From JAKAVN01 sp963796565 (GTDB taxonomy: Bacteria; Desulfobacterota; Binatia; Binatales; Binataceae), in contig CAWCMA010000008.1 in NCBI GenBank assembly GCA_963796565.1, positions 124,001 to 188,000 on the forward strand: DNA of 64,000 bases. The letters are read 5' to 3'. The notes under the pieces are model-generated. The model was not told the origin of the DNA, made no database searches, and saw only the letters and a program-made list of their open reading frames with translations. Every line of letters starts with the position of its first letter. Within the stretch, counting starts at the first letter, position 1. This document shows, piece by piece, positions 31,034-40,172 of the stretch. The position numbers were made by a program, and so were the translations under genes.

Positions 31034-31438
31034 ATGCCTGAACCGATTATCCGAACCGCTTTGCGCCGTCTGAGCGTCGCGCTGGCCGCGCTGGCGATAG
31101 TTGCTGCTTTCGTACCGTCGATAGCCGCCGCGAAGACAGTTGAAATCAAGATGAGCGACACGCCGCCCAAGTTTATGCCCATGACGGTTACGATCGATAA
31201 GGGCGACACGGTCGAGTGGATCAACAACGCTCAGTCACTTCATTCGGTAACTACCAACCCGACGGTCGCGCAGGATCCCAAGGATGTTTCGCTGCCCACT
31301 GGCGCCAAGCCCTTCGATTCGGGCTTTATGCCGCCGGGAGCCAAGTGGAGCTATACGTTCACCGTCTCGGGCACCTACAAATACCTCTGCCTGCCGCATG
31401 AAAAAGACAAAATGGTCGGCGTCGTGGTGGTCAAATAA
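31034..31438 (+). CDS. Secreted cupredoxin (plastocyanin/azurin-like)
   Basis: A 134-residue protein with a signal peptide (about 1-33, cut after AAA) and a single type 1 copper domain. The ligands are visible as H70 (in QSLHS), C119, H122 and M127 in YLCLPHEKDKM. Such proteins shuttle electrons or bind copper in the periplasm. The frame is open from a TTG at 31001, but the ATG at 31034 has GAGG at proper distance and starts a good signal sequence. The c-type cytochrome gene lies 77 bases downstream, suggesting a periplasmic electron-transfer or copper-handling pair. Confidence 0.9.
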   Translation: MPEPIIRTALRRLSVALAALAIVAAFVPSIAAAKTVEIKMSDTPPKFMPMTVTIDKGDTVEWINNAQSLHSVTTNPTVAQDPKDVSLPTGAKPFDSGFMPPGAKWSYTFTVSGTYKYLCLPHEKDKMVGVVVVK

Positions 31439-31515
31439 ATAGCGCGAAGTCGATCTCAAAGCGTTGCCGGGCAGGGAAGGTTAGGCTATTGTGCGGAGCC
31501 GAAAAGGAGTCGATC

Positions 31516-32133
31516 GTGATCGTGCCGAGTAAGTCCCTGCCAAACCAGTCTATTCGCGCCGCCGGTATCACGCGCCTCGCACCACGCGTTGCGCGGCTCA
31601 GGCTGGCGATGGTCATGGCCGCGATGGTGGCGTTCGTCGTTACCGGAGCGAGCGCGGCTTGGTGTTTCCCCTGGAGTATCGATATGTTCCGCGGTCCGGC
31701 GATACAGCCGTTGGAGATTTCGCCGCGCGTAATGCCGGAGGGGACACTACCCACCGATTCCGGTTCGCCGCCCCAGGACCTCGAGCAGGCGACCATCAAG
31801 GCGCATAACCCGCTCAAACCGACGGCGCAGAATATCGCCCACGGCAAAGACCTGTACGACAACACCTGTATGCCGTGCCACGGTATGAGCGGCCACGGTG
31901 ACGGCCCGGTCGCCCATCTGTTACACGCCCACGGTTTCGATCCGAAGAATCTCGTGACGGGTGTGACCAAGAACCTGCCCGACGGCTATATCTACGGCTA
32001 CATTCGCGATGGCGGAATTCACATGCCCTCGTACGCGGACGCGATGAACTCCGACGAGCGCTGGGACGTGGTGATGTACGTGCGCCAGCTTCAGTCGCAG
32101 GCGGCGGGCGAGTCGAAAACGGCGTCGAAGTAA
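31516..32133 (+). CDS. Single-heme c-type cytochrome, ActE-like
   Basis: A 205-residue exported cytochrome: a hydrophobic segment near residues 29-49 is followed by a short linker and one heme site C118-M-P-C121-H122, with a likely axial Met in IHMPSYADAM. The segment DMFRGPAIQPLE...RVMPEGTLP resembles the ActE subunit of alternative complex III and related membrane-attached cytochromes. AAGGAG at 31504-31509 with a six-base gap selects the GTG at 31516 over upstream TTG codons. The companion Act subunits are absent here. It may accept electrons from the neighbouring cupredoxin. Confidence 0.85.
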   Translation: MIVPSKSLPNQSIRAAGITRLAPRVARLRLAMVMAAMVAFVVTGASAAWCFPWSIDMFRGPAIQPLEISPRVMPEGTLPTDSGSPPQDLEQATIKAHNPLKPTAQNIAHGKDLYDNTCMPCHGMSGHGDGPVAHLLHAHGFDPKNLVTGVTKNLPDGYIYGYIRDGGIHMPSYADAMNSDERWDVVMYVRQLQSQAAGESKTASK

Positions 32134-32174
32134 GCGGATCGCAGCGGCCGCGGTTGCAGTGGTCGACTTGAAGC

Positions 32175-32364
32175 ACGGCGGCAAGCGCCGCGCGCGTGGA
32201 TGCGCGCGGCGATTGCCGCCGTACCGCCCTCGGAGAAAGCCGCCGTGCGGCACACGGCGGCGCCGAGCGCGGAGAGGCCTGGCAGCGGCTTTCCCGCTGC
32301 CAGGCCTCTCCGCGCCAGGGCCGCGACGGAACGGCGGCTGGCTCGCCAGCCGCCGTTCCGTCGC
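32175..32364 (+). repeat. Run of four strong inverted repeats (hairpin array)
   Basis: Four hairpins follow each other: 32175-32195 with 32202-32222 (21 bp, one mismatch, loop GTGGAT); 32239-32247 with 32253-32261 (9 bp); 32267-32288 with 32294-32315 (22 bp, perfect, loop CTTTC); 32323-32342 with 32345-32364 (20 bp, perfect, two-base centre). None has a T-tract. The stem sequences differ from each other apart from GGCGG/CCGCC cores. They fill the first half of the 476-base spacer (32134-32609) between the cytochrome and the TolC-like gene; the second half shows no convincing gene. Confidence 0.85.
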
Positions 32365-32609
32365 AACGCGACCTGAGCCTCGCGCATCTGTTACAGCCGC
32401 ATTAAGCGACGGCACCTCAGCGCATGAGCAGGCCGAGATCCTCTTCCGCAAACTCGCCAGAGGCGGTCTAATTGATCCGCGCGGCGCGCGGGACGCAGTC
32501 CTGCGAGCCCGCGGAGCGTCCGGTACGGCCAACAACGTCGATACCTGCAACCCGCGACGGCCGGCAACGTCTACAGCAGCAACCTCGCGATGGAAGGGGG
32601 GGTAGGGAA

Positions 32610-33938
32610 ATGCGGATTCAGGCTAGCAAGACGGCCGCTGCCGCCGTCATGGCGGTCGCGATGCTGATGATACTTCTCCATAGGACGGCGCACGCCGCGT
32701 CAGGCAGTCACTCGGCCAGTCGGGCGGTCGGTCAGGCGGTCGGTCAGGCGCTGGACGTGACGCAACTGGTGCAGGTCGCCCTGGAGGTGAATCCGCAGGT
32801 GCGTGCGGCGCGCGCGCGATGGGAGTCGGCGGAACACTCGATCAAGCAGGCATACGCGCCGAACGATCCTCAGGTCTCGTATACCAACGGTGATAGCGCG
32901 GGCGACGGCTTTAGCCGCGCGTCGTTTCACACTTTGCTCGTAAGCGAGGCCTTCCAGTTCCCTGGCAAAGCGCTTTTGCAGGGCAGCCAGGCGAAGCGCT
33001 CGGCGGAGATCGCGCGGCTGATGTACCAGGCCACGGTTCGCGATACCCGGGCCGCGGTCGAGACAACCTACTACCAACTCGTACTCGACAGTGCGCTTGA
33101 GGGCGTCAACGCCGAGAACGTGCGGAATCTCGAGCAGGTACTGAAGGTGACACAGGTTGCGTACTCCGCCAACCAGGTGACGCAGACCGATTTCATCAGC
33201 GCCGAGTTCGACCTTGCCGCGGCCAGGCAGTTGCAACTTCAGTACCGGACGAACATTGAGAACGACGAGACCACGCTGAATCAGCTCCTGAGCCGGCCGC
33301 CCGGCGCCCCGCTCGACTTCGAGCGCACGCTCAAGTTCGAAGCGCTCAAAATCCCGCTCGACACGCTGGTCGATCACGCTGAAGGTCTGCGCCAGGAAAT
33401 CCTCGAGGCCGCGCTCAGCGAGCGTAATTCCGATACGGCCCTTGATCTCGCGAAAATGGAATATCTGCCCGATTTCACCGTGACCTACTTCTTCGACCAT
33501 TACCTGCTCGCCAGTGCCGCTCCGGCGCCCAACCGCACCGAGGATCATTCTTGGGTTATCGGGGCCAACATGCCGATCTTCTTCTGGCTCAAGCAGAACG
33601 AAGACGTTGCCCGCGCCCGCACGAACCTTGAAGCCTCGCGCTACGACCTGGTGTCGGTGAAGAACCAGACCGCGGCGACCGTCACTTCGCTCTATCGCTC
33701 GGCCCAATATGGCTATCAGACGGCGATCCTGTATCGGCAATCGCTTATCCCGCTGGCCAATGAGGATTTCGAGGTTGCGCTGACCGCGTACCAGTCGGGC
33801 AAGATCTCCTTCGTGGCGCTGGCGGCTGCGTTGCGCCGCGGTTACGATGCTCGGGTAAGCTATCTGCTGAGCGCCAATCAGTTCGTAGCCAATCGCGTAG
33901 CGCTCGAGCAGGCGGTCGGCGTGCCACTGGTCCAATGA
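32610..33938 (+). CDS. TolC-family outer membrane efflux protein
   Basis: A 442-residue outer membrane factor with an N-terminal signal sequence (about 1-30, ending HAAS). The two OEP repeats, long amphipathic coiled helices rich in Ala, Glu, Gln and Arg, are recognisable. The ATG at 32610 follows a G-rich ribosome site. Residues 40-48 (AVGQAVGQA) come from a 12-bp tandem repeat. Overlap of its stop with the next ATG (ATGA) and the order OMF, MFP, RND show that it is the exit duct of the CusBA-like pump. Confidence 0.92.
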   Translation: MRIQASKTAAAAVMAVAMLMILLHRTAHAASGSHSASRAVGQAVGQALDVTQLVQVALEVNPQVRAARARWESAEHSIKQAYAPNDPQVSYTNGDSAGDGFSRASFHTLLVSEAFQFPGKALLQGSQAKRSAEIARLMYQATVRDTRAAVETTYYQLVLDSALEGVNAENVRNLEQVLKVTQVAYSANQVTQTDFISAEFDLAAARQLQLQYRTNIENDETTLNQLLSRPPGAPLDFERTLKFEALKIPLDTLVDHAEGLRQEILEAALSERNSDTALDLAKMEYLPDFTVTYFFDHYLLASAAPAPNRTEDHSWVIGANMPIFFWLKQNEDVARARTNLEASRYDLVSVKNQTAATVTSLYRSAQYGYQTAILYRQSLIPLANEDFEVALTAYQSGKISFVALAAALRRGYDARVSYLLSANQFVANRVALEQAVGVPLVQ

Positions 33939-35053
33939 TGAGGCTTAGAGCGGCCGCGATGTTACTGTGCGCGGTGGCGGCGTTGAGCGGATGCGAGAGC
34001 TCATCGCCCAGCCGCGCCGCGGTCGAGACGCTGCCCGCGCCGATTCCGCAAATCGTGCATCAAAGCAATGGCCAGGAAGCGCTCCAACTCGATCCCGCGC
34101 GCGTACCGGGCGCAACGCTCGGGGAAGTACGCGAGGTCGAGCTGCCCGCCGTGCTCGAGGCCAATGGCCAGGTCACGTTCGACGACCGCCGCGTCTCGAG
34201 CATCGTCTCGCGCGTCGCGGGACGGATCGAACAGGTGCGGGTTTCGCAATGGGACAACGTGCGACGCGGTGAGCCGATCGTGGCACTCTACAGCCCTGAC
34301 TTCATGACCGCCGAGGCCGAGTATCTGCAAGCCAAACAGACTACGCATCTGAGTGGCGCGCCCGGGATCTCCGGTATGGCGGGGATGGCGGCCTCGATGG
34401 AGGACGCGGCCGAGCGCAAGCTGGAGTTGCTCGGAATGGAGCCGGCGGATATTCGCGCGATCACCGCCCCGGATCCGACGGTCTGGATGCGCGCGCCGAT
34501 CGGCGGCACGGTAATCGAGAACAAGGCCACGCGCGGCGCGGCGGTCTCTCCGGGCGACGTGCTTTATACTCTTGGCACGCTCAACGACGTCTGGATCACG
34601 GCCGACATTTATGAGGACGACCTCGCGCGCGTGCGCGAGGGCCAGGAGCTGGAGGCGGTGACCACCGCCTACCCTGACGAAGTCTTCAAGGGCGTTATCT
34701 CACGAGTCAGCCCGGGCATCGATGCCACCACGCATACCGCGCAGATCCGATGCACTGTCGCCAATCCGGGCCTCAAGCTCAAGCCGCAGATGCTCGTTCG
34801 AGTGCGAATCGTGACGCGGCCGGGCCTGGCGCTGGTGGTGCCGCAGGAGGCGCTGGTTTTCGATACCGATTCCTACTTCGCCTACGTGCGAGTGGCGCCC
34901 GCTGCGGTCGCGCGGCGCAAGGTCGTAATCACGTCGTGGAACGAAAAGGGCTATGCCCGCGTAGTCTCGGGGCTGAGCCCCGGGGACACCGTGGTGGTGG
35001 CCGGCTCGTTGCAGGTCAACGAGCTGTGGCACGAAGCCCATGGCGAAAGCTGA
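33935..35053 (+). CDS. Efflux RND periplasmic adaptor, CusB-like lipoprotein
   Basis: Adaptor (membrane fusion protein) that links the RND pump to the TolC-like duct. The 372 residues begin with a lipoprotein signal, lipobox LSGC with C20. The barrel-sandwich (GRIEQVRVSQWDNVRRGEPI), hairpin and beta-barrel (TLNDVWITADIYEDDLARV) domains are typical of the heavy-metal (CusB/CzcB) branch. No N-terminal heavy-metal-binding HMBD domain is seen. It starts inside the TolC-like stop codon and ends 27 bases before the pump gene. Confidence 0.92.
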   Translation: MMRLRAAAMLLCAVAALSGCESSSPSRAAVETLPAPIPQIVHQSNGQEALQLDPARVPGATLGEVREVELPAVLEANGQVTFDDRRVSSIVSRVAGRIEQVRVSQWDNVRRGEPIVALYSPDFMTAEAEYLQAKQTTHLSGAPGISGMAGMAASMEDAAERKLELLGMEPADIRAITAPDPTVWMRAPIGGTVIENKATRGAAVSPGDVLYTLGTLNDVWITADIYEDDLARVREGQELEAVTTAYPDEVFKGVISRVSPGIDATTHTAQIRCTVANPGLKLKPQMLVRVRIVTRPGLALVVPQEALVFDTDSYFAYVRVAPAAVARRKVVITSWNEKGYARVVSGLSPGDTVVVAGSLQVNELWHEAHGES

Positions 35054-35080
35054 GCGCGACCCGAGAGCTGAACGCGATCG

Positions 35081-38000
35081 ATGATAAGTCGTCTGATTGA
35101 CCTTGCACTGTCGCAGCGGGTGGTGGTTATCGGGCTGTCGCTGGTTCTGCTGCTGGCCGGCCTTTTTGCGTTCTCCGAACTCGATATCGAGGCTTATCCC
35201 GACCCGGTGCAACCGATGATCGAGGTGCTGACGCTGCCCAACGGGCTCAGCGCCGAGGAGGTCGAGCGGCTGGTGACGGTGCCGCTCGAGTTCGGGTTGA
35301 GCGGCATGCGGAGCCTGCAATCGATGCGCTCGATCTCCTTGTTCGGCCTCTCCGACGTCCGATGCTACTTCGATTGGGAAAGCGACTATTACCTGGATCG
35401 CACGGATACCATCGACCGCCTCGGAACAGTATCGCTGCCGCAGGGCGTTCGGGCGGGCATCTCGCCCGAGAATCCGATCGGTGAGATCTACCGTTACACG
35501 GTCGAGAGTCCCGACCACGACCTGGTGAAGGAGAAAGAGATCGAGGACTGGGTTCTCCAGCAGCAGCTCAAAACCGTACCGGGCGTGATCGACGTTTCCG
35601 GCTTCGGCGGGCTGACCAAGGAATACCACGTCGACGTCGATCCGCAGCGGCTTGCCTACTACCACATTCCGCTCTCCACGCTGCTGACCACGCTCGGCAA
35701 CGCCAACATCAGCGCGGGCGGCAACTACCTCGACGTGGGCGAGCAAGCCTTCGACGTGCGGGGCCTGGGCTTCATCGAGTCGCTCGACGACATTCGCAAC
35801 ACGGTGCTCGCAGTCAACAAGTCGACTCCCATAACGGTGGCCAACGTAGCCAGCGTGGAGACCGGCTATGCGCCGCGCCTGGGCATCGTCGGGATGAACA
35901 ATCGTGACGAAGTCGTCGAAGGCATCGTGCTGATGCGCAAGTACGGCAACACGCTGAAGACGCTGCGCGGCGTGGAAGCCAAGATCCGCGATCTCAACAG
36001 CTCCGGGATCCTGCCCCGCGGGTACAAAGCCGTGCCCTACTACGACCGTACCGAGCTGGTCGAGACCACGCTGCACACGGTGTTGGAGAACCTGACCATC
36101 GGGATGGGGCTGGTGTTCCTGGTGCTGATCTTTTTCCTGGGCAACTTCCGCAGCGCCTTCATCGCGGCGGTCAACATCCCGCTCGCGCTGCTCGGCGCAT
36201 TCATCCTGATGCGCGTGGGCGACACCCCGGCCAACCTGATTTCGCTCGGCGCGATCGACTTCGGCATCATCATCAACTCGACCGTGATCGTGATCGAGAA
36301 CATCCATCACTACCTGGCCCCCCTGGAGGTGGCGCGCGAAGGCTCTTACCGGCGAATCCTGCGCGCCACCCAGGAAGTCGGCGGCCCGATCTTTTTCTTC
36401 ACGCTCATTTTCGTGATCGCATTCCTGCCGCTATTCACGATGCGCGGAGTCGAGGGTGCGATCTTCTCGCCGATGTCGCGGACGTACACCTACGCGCTCG
36501 GCGCCGCAATCCTGCTCTCGCTCACGCTGACGCCGGTGTTGGCCTCGCTCGCCTTCGACAGGGGCTTCCACGAGTTCGCCAACCCGGTATGGGATGCGAT
36601 CAGCCGCTTTTATCACTGGTTCTTTGTGCATCTATTGTTTCGTCCGCGCCTGTGGCTCGGCGCTGTCGTGATCGTGGTGGTGGCGGGGTTCGCGATATTT
36701 CCGCGCCTGGGCGGCGAGTTTCTGCCCAAGCTCGAGGAGGGCAATATCTGGGCGCGGGCTTCGATGCCGCCGACGATCTCTCTCGATCGTGGGGCCCAGC
36801 TCGCGGGCCGCATGCGTCGCGTATTCCTGTCCTTTCCAGAGGTGAAGAACGTAGTCTCGCAACTCGGCCGGCCCGACGACGGCACCGAGACCACCGGCTT
36901 CTTCAATGTCGAGCTTTCGGTCGACCTGAAGCCGCAATCCGAATGGCCCGTTGGGCTCGACAAGCCCGAGTTGGTCAGACGGATGGACGCCCGGCTGGTG
37001 CGTGAATTTCCCGGCGTGGATTTCGGCTATTCGCAGAACATCGAGGACAACGTCAACGAGGCGCTCTCCGGCGTCAAGGGATCGAACTCGGTCAAGGTAT
37101 TCGGACACAGTCTCGAGGTCGACGAGCGAGTGGCCAATCAACTGGTCGAAGCGATGGGCAGGGTACGCGGGATCGCCGATCTCGCAGTCTATCGTTCTCT
37201 GGGCCAGCCCAATCTGGTGATCAAGCCGGACCGCGCCGCATGCGCACGCTACGGAGTAAGCGTCGCCGACGTGGCCGGGGTGGTGCAAGCCGCGATCGGT
37301 GGCCAGGCGGTGACTCAGGTTTTCGAGGGCGATCGCCGCTTCGACCTGGTCGTGCGCTGGAAACCGCAGTACCGCCAGAGCCTCGACGCCATCCGCAGTA
37401 TTCGCGTCAACACGCCCGGCGGCGGCGACATCCCGCTTGCCCAGGTCGCCGATATCCGGGCCGAGGAGGGGGCCTCGTTCATCTACCGCGAGGGTCTCGG
37501 GCGCTACGTGCCGTTGCGCTTCGCCGTGCGCGGACGGGACCTGGAGACCGCGGTCAACGACGCCAAGGCCGTGGTCGCGCGCGAAGTCAAGCTGCCTCAA
37601 GGGGTACATCTGGAATGGGCCGGCGAGTATGGCGAGTTGCACGAAGCCAACCGCCGCCTGATGATCGTGGTGCCGTTCGCGCTGATGCTCATCGCTGGCG
37701 TGCTTTACGCCGCAACCACTTCACTCATCGACGTCTTCATTATCATGGCGCAGATTCCGGTTGCCTGCCTGGGTGGAATACTCGGCCTGTACCTGACAGG
37801 GACGCCGTTCAGCGTCTCGGCCGCGGTCGGCTTCATTTCGATCTTCGGCGTCGCCGTGATGGACGGTATTCTTCTGAGCTTCTACATCCGCCGGCTCTGG
37901 CAGGAGGGGCATCCGTTCCGCGAAGCGATCGTGATGGGCTCGGACCGCCGCCTGCGCGCGATGATGATGACCGACCTGGTCGACGCGTTCGGATTGTTGC

Positions 38001-38203
38001 CGGCCGCGCTCTCGACCCGGATCGGTGCGCAGACCCAGCGCCCGCTGGCGATCGTGGTGATCGGCGGCGCGCTCGCGATTCTGCTGCTGACCCGCATCCT
38101 GCAGCCGGCGCTGATTTATCTCTGCCATCGCCGGCTGCGCCTGCAAGACACGATGCCAAGTGTCGCGCCGGGCATCCAGGGAGAACCCGAGGTAGGCGTT
38201 TAG
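35081..38203 (+). CDS. Heavy-metal efflux RND transporter, CusA/CzcA family
   Basis: A 1040-residue inner-membrane proton antiporter with 12 predicted helices and two large periplasmic loops, exporting metal cations such as Cu, Ag, Zn or Co. The helix 4 relay reads D393-F-G-I-I-I-N399-S-T-V-I-V-I-E406; in CzcA the three positions are Asp, Asp and Glu at the same spacing, so here the middle acid is Asn. The DFG form resembles the CzcA-like (HME) branches. The metal cannot be assigned; the copper proteins upstream make copper plausible. Last gene of the three-gene operon. Confidence 0.93.
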   Translation: MISRLIDLALSQRVVVIGLSLVLLLAGLFAFSELDIEAYPDPVQPMIEVLTLPNGLSAEEVERLVTVPLEFGLSGMRSLQSMRSISLFGLSDVRCYFDWESDYYLDRTDTIDRLGTVSLPQGVRAGISPENPIGEIYRYTVESPDHDLVKEKEIEDWVLQQQLKTVPGVIDVSGFGGLTKEYHVDVDPQRLAYYHIPLSTLLTTLGNANISAGGNYLDVGEQAFDVRGLGFIESLDDIRNTVLAVNKSTPITVANVASVETGYAPRLGIVGMNNRDEVVEGIVLMRKYGNTLKTLRGVEAKIRDLNSSGILPRGYKAVPYYDRTELVETTLHTVLENLTIGMGLVFLVLIFFLGNFRSAFIAAVNIPLALLGAFILMRVGDTPANLISLGAIDFGIIINSTVIVIENIHHYLAPLEVAREGSYRRILRATQEVGGPIFFFTLIFVIAFLPLFTMRGVEGAIFSPMSRTYTYALGAAILLSLTLTPVLASLAFDRGFHEFANPVWDAISRFYHWFFVHLLFRPRLWLGAVVIVVVAGFAIFPRLGGEFLPKLEEGNIWARASMPPTISLDRGAQLAGRMRRVFLSFPEVKNVVSQLGRPDDGTETTGFFNVELSVDLKPQSEWPVGLDKPELVRRMDARLVREFPGVDFGYSQNIEDNVNEALSGVKGSNSVKVFGHSLEVDERVANQLVEAMGRVRGIADLAVYRSLGQPNLVIKPDRAACARYGVSVADVAGVVQAAIGGQAVTQVFEGDRRFDLVVRWKPQYRQSLDAIRSIRVNTPGGGDIPLAQVADIRAEEGASFIYREGLGRYVPLRFAVRGRDLETAVNDAKAVVAREVKLPQGVHLEWAGEYGELHEANRRLMIVVPFALMLIAGVLYAATTSLIDVFIIMAQIPVACLGGILGLYLTGTPFSVSAAVGFISIFGVAVMDGILLSFYIRRLWQEGHPFREAIVMGSDRRLRAMMMTDLVDAFGLLPAALSTRIGAQTQRPLAIVVIGGALAILLLTRILQPALIYLCHRRLRLQDTMPSVAPGIQGEPEVGV

Positions 38204-38439
38204 GCGAGACTCGGGAATCGCTGACCGCGAAGCGGCGCGCGCCAGCCGTAAATCGGTGTGGTTCTCGCGGCGCGGCCCCGCGCCGTGCTAAACGGGCAGT
38301 CTCGAAGAGATAGTACGCAGTACGAACAGATCGATGGACGCGACCCCAGCGCCATGGTTGAGTAATGGCAGCGCGCGCGCTGGTTCAAGGGCTTACGTTC
38401 CGAGGAAAAGGTCGGGTGCCTTACGGAAAGGAGTCGTCT
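38204..38439 (+). other. Intergenic region without recognisable gene
   Basis: This 236-base spacer between the RND pump and the deacetylase shows only a GC-rich 7-bp palindrome (GGCGCGG/CCGCGCC at 38269-38284, no T-tract). A reading frame open from 38365 leads into the deacetylase but lacks family similarity and has no ribosome site. The promoter of the downstream operon should be here; none is convincing. Confidence 0.5.
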
Positions 38440-39255
38440 ATGTCGCTATGGCCGGAAGGCGTGCGCTGTTGCGCTGTCTTGAGTTTCGATCTCGACGCTG
38501 ATCTGTTCTGGAGCGTGTGGCTCAACGGGAAGCCGACCCTGTTAGACCGCTCGCAGGGAGAGTATGGGCCCAGAGTCGGCCTACCCCGTATCCTCGCGAT
38601 GCTCGCCCGCCATAAGCTTGAGGCCACCTTCTTCGTTCCGGGAACCATAGCCGAGCGATATCCGGATGCCGTGCGGGCCATCGACGAAGCAGGTCACGAG
38701 ATCGCCCATCATGGCCACAATCATGAGGACTTCTCCAAGCTCTCGGCCGCCGAGCAGCGTGAAGTCCTCGCCCGAGGGGCGCAAGCCCTCAAAGCTGTAA
38801 CGGGACGTGTGCCGCGGGGCTCCCGTTTGATACCGGGTGAGGATACCGCAGCCATTCTTCATGAAGCCGGCTACCTTTATGCGAGCATCATGATGGACGC
38901 GGAAATGCCGTACCGTCACGTGATCGACGGTAAGGTTACCGATCTTATCGAGTTGCCGACGACGTTTGCCTTGAATGACTCTTCCTGCTTTGCCTACAGC
39001 TTCGGTTTGGCGAAACCGCTTCTCACTCCGGGAATCGTGGAGGCCATGTATCTTGAGGAGTTCGAAGCCGAATACCAAGAAAGTGGCTTTTGCATGTTCA
39101 TGTTACATCCCCAGCTTATTGGACGTCCCGGACGGCTGCGTATGCTGGAACGTGTAGTTACTGAGATGAAGTCACGAGGGGACGTCCTATTCACCACGGC
39201 AGAAAAGGTAGCCGAGCGGTGTCGGCAGGTACTGCCTCAAGATCGGGTGCAGTAG
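38440..39255 (+). CDS. Polysaccharide deacetylase (NodB homology domain)
   Basis: A 271-residue cytoplasmic-looking carbohydrate esterase 4 family protein. The metal and catalytic motifs appear as SFDLDAD (D17, D19) and HGHNHED (H91-H95), with a C-terminal HPQ. It resembles the PuuE/allantoinase-like and peptidoglycan deacetylase groups, which cleave C-N bonds of amides; the substrate is unknown. GGAAAGGAG before the ATG at 38440 fixes the start. Its GC content, especially 38941-39120 (43-58% by hand count), is lower than that of neighbours (about 70%), which suggests transfer. It heads an operon with SMP-30, peroxiredoxin and CoA-transferase genes. Confidence 0.88.
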   Translation: MSLWPEGVRCCAVLSFDLDADLFWSVWLNGKPTLLDRSQGEYGPRVGLPRILAMLARHKLEATFFVPGTIAERYPDAVRAIDEAGHEIAHHGHNHEDFSKLSAAEQREVLARGAQALKAVTGRVPRGSRLIPGEDTAAILHEAGYLYASIMMDAEMPYRHVIDGKVTDLIELPTTFALNDSSCFAYSFGLAKPLLTPGIVEAMYLEEFEAEYQESGFCMFMLHPQLIGRPGRLRMLERVVTEMKSRGDVLFTTAEKVAERCRQVLPQDRVQ

Positions 39256-39295
39256 GCTGTCGTAAATAAAGATCAAGTTCGGGGAGGATCCCGCG

Positions 39296-40141
39296 ATGCA
39301 GCTTGAAACCTTGGCCCACGGCTACGGTCTCATCGAGGGGCCGCGCGTCGACGAGCGCAACCGGCTCTACTTCAGCGATGTGATTAATGGCGGCGTTTAC
39401 CGGCGCAGTCCCGACGGTGGGATCGAGACGCTCATCCCGCGCCGTCGCGGCGTCGGCGGAATTGCGCTCAACGCGGCCGGGGGAATCGTATGCAGCGGCC
39501 GCAGCCTGATCCGCTGGGACGAAGCGACGAAGCAAAGCCACGACATCTTTACCGAATATGAAGGCCGCGCGACGCGCGGGCTCAACGATCTCACAGTCGA
39601 CGCGCAGGGCAGTGTTTTCGTCGGTTCGCTCGAATTCGACGCACTCAGCGCCGACAAGCCAATCCCCGGCAACGTTTTCCGGGTCGATCCTCCGAACACG
39701 GTCACCAAGTTGTGGGAGGGAATCGAAGTAACCAACGGGATGGGCTTCAGCCCGGACGCCAGGCTGCTGTATCATTGCGATTCGACCACCAAGGCGGTGT
39801 GGGCCTACGACGTTACCGCCGACCGCCGGCTCAAAGACCGCCGCGTCTTCGCGCGGCTGGCCGAGGGATGGCCGGACGGGATGGCGGTCGATGTCGAGGG
39901 CGGAGTATGGGTCGCGGTCGTGCGTTATGGCGAGGTCGTGCGTTTCAAGGCCGACGGCACGCTGGACCGAAGGATGAAGATGCCGGCGGAAATGGTGACC
40001 AGTCTCTGCTTTGGCGGCGCCGACATGCTGGACTTGTACGTGGTAACGGCCGACAACACCGAAGACGCGAGTCGCAAGGGAACAGTTTTCAGAATGCGCG
40101 CGGATATTCCGGGACTACCCGTGCCCAAATCGCGGTTCTAG
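39296..40141 (+). CDS. SMP-30/gluconolactonase/LRE family protein
   Basis: A 281-residue six-bladed beta-propeller lactonase. The metal ligands of the family are visible as E14 (GLIEGPRVDE), the Asn of EVTNGMGFSPD and the Asp of WPDGMAVD. Members hydrolyse sugar lactones or related esters. There is no signal peptide, so it is cytoplasmic. GGGAGGATC precedes the ATG. It lies 40 bases after the deacetylase and 31 before the peroxiredoxin, in one presumable operon. Confidence 0.9.
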   Translation: MQLETLAHGYGLIEGPRVDERNRLYFSDVINGGVYRRSPDGGIETLIPRRRGVGGIALNAAGGIVCSGRSLIRWDEATKQSHDIFTEYEGRATRGLNDLTVDAQGSVFVGSLEFDALSADKPIPGNVFRVDPPNTVTKLWEGIEVTNGMGFSPDARLLYHCDSTTKAVWAYDVTADRRLKDRRVFARLAEGWPDGMAVDVEGGVWVAVVRYGEVVRFKADGTLDRRMKMPAEMVTSLCFGGADMLDLYVVTADNTEDASRKGTVFRMRADIPGLPVPKSRF

Positions 40142-40172
40142 TAAAAGAGAAAAATCGCAAAAGGAGACGCGA

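Noticed and set aside
32371..32605. Possible small protein before the TolC-like gene (contains ILFRKLARGGLIDPRG)
   Set aside because: No proper start and ribosome site, no family recognised, and the frame runs through the hairpin array; treated as noncoding.
38440..39255. Deacetylase as the missing HpnK
   Set aside because: HpnK belongs to the YdjC-like fold, whereas this protein has NodB motifs and lies in another operon on the other strand.
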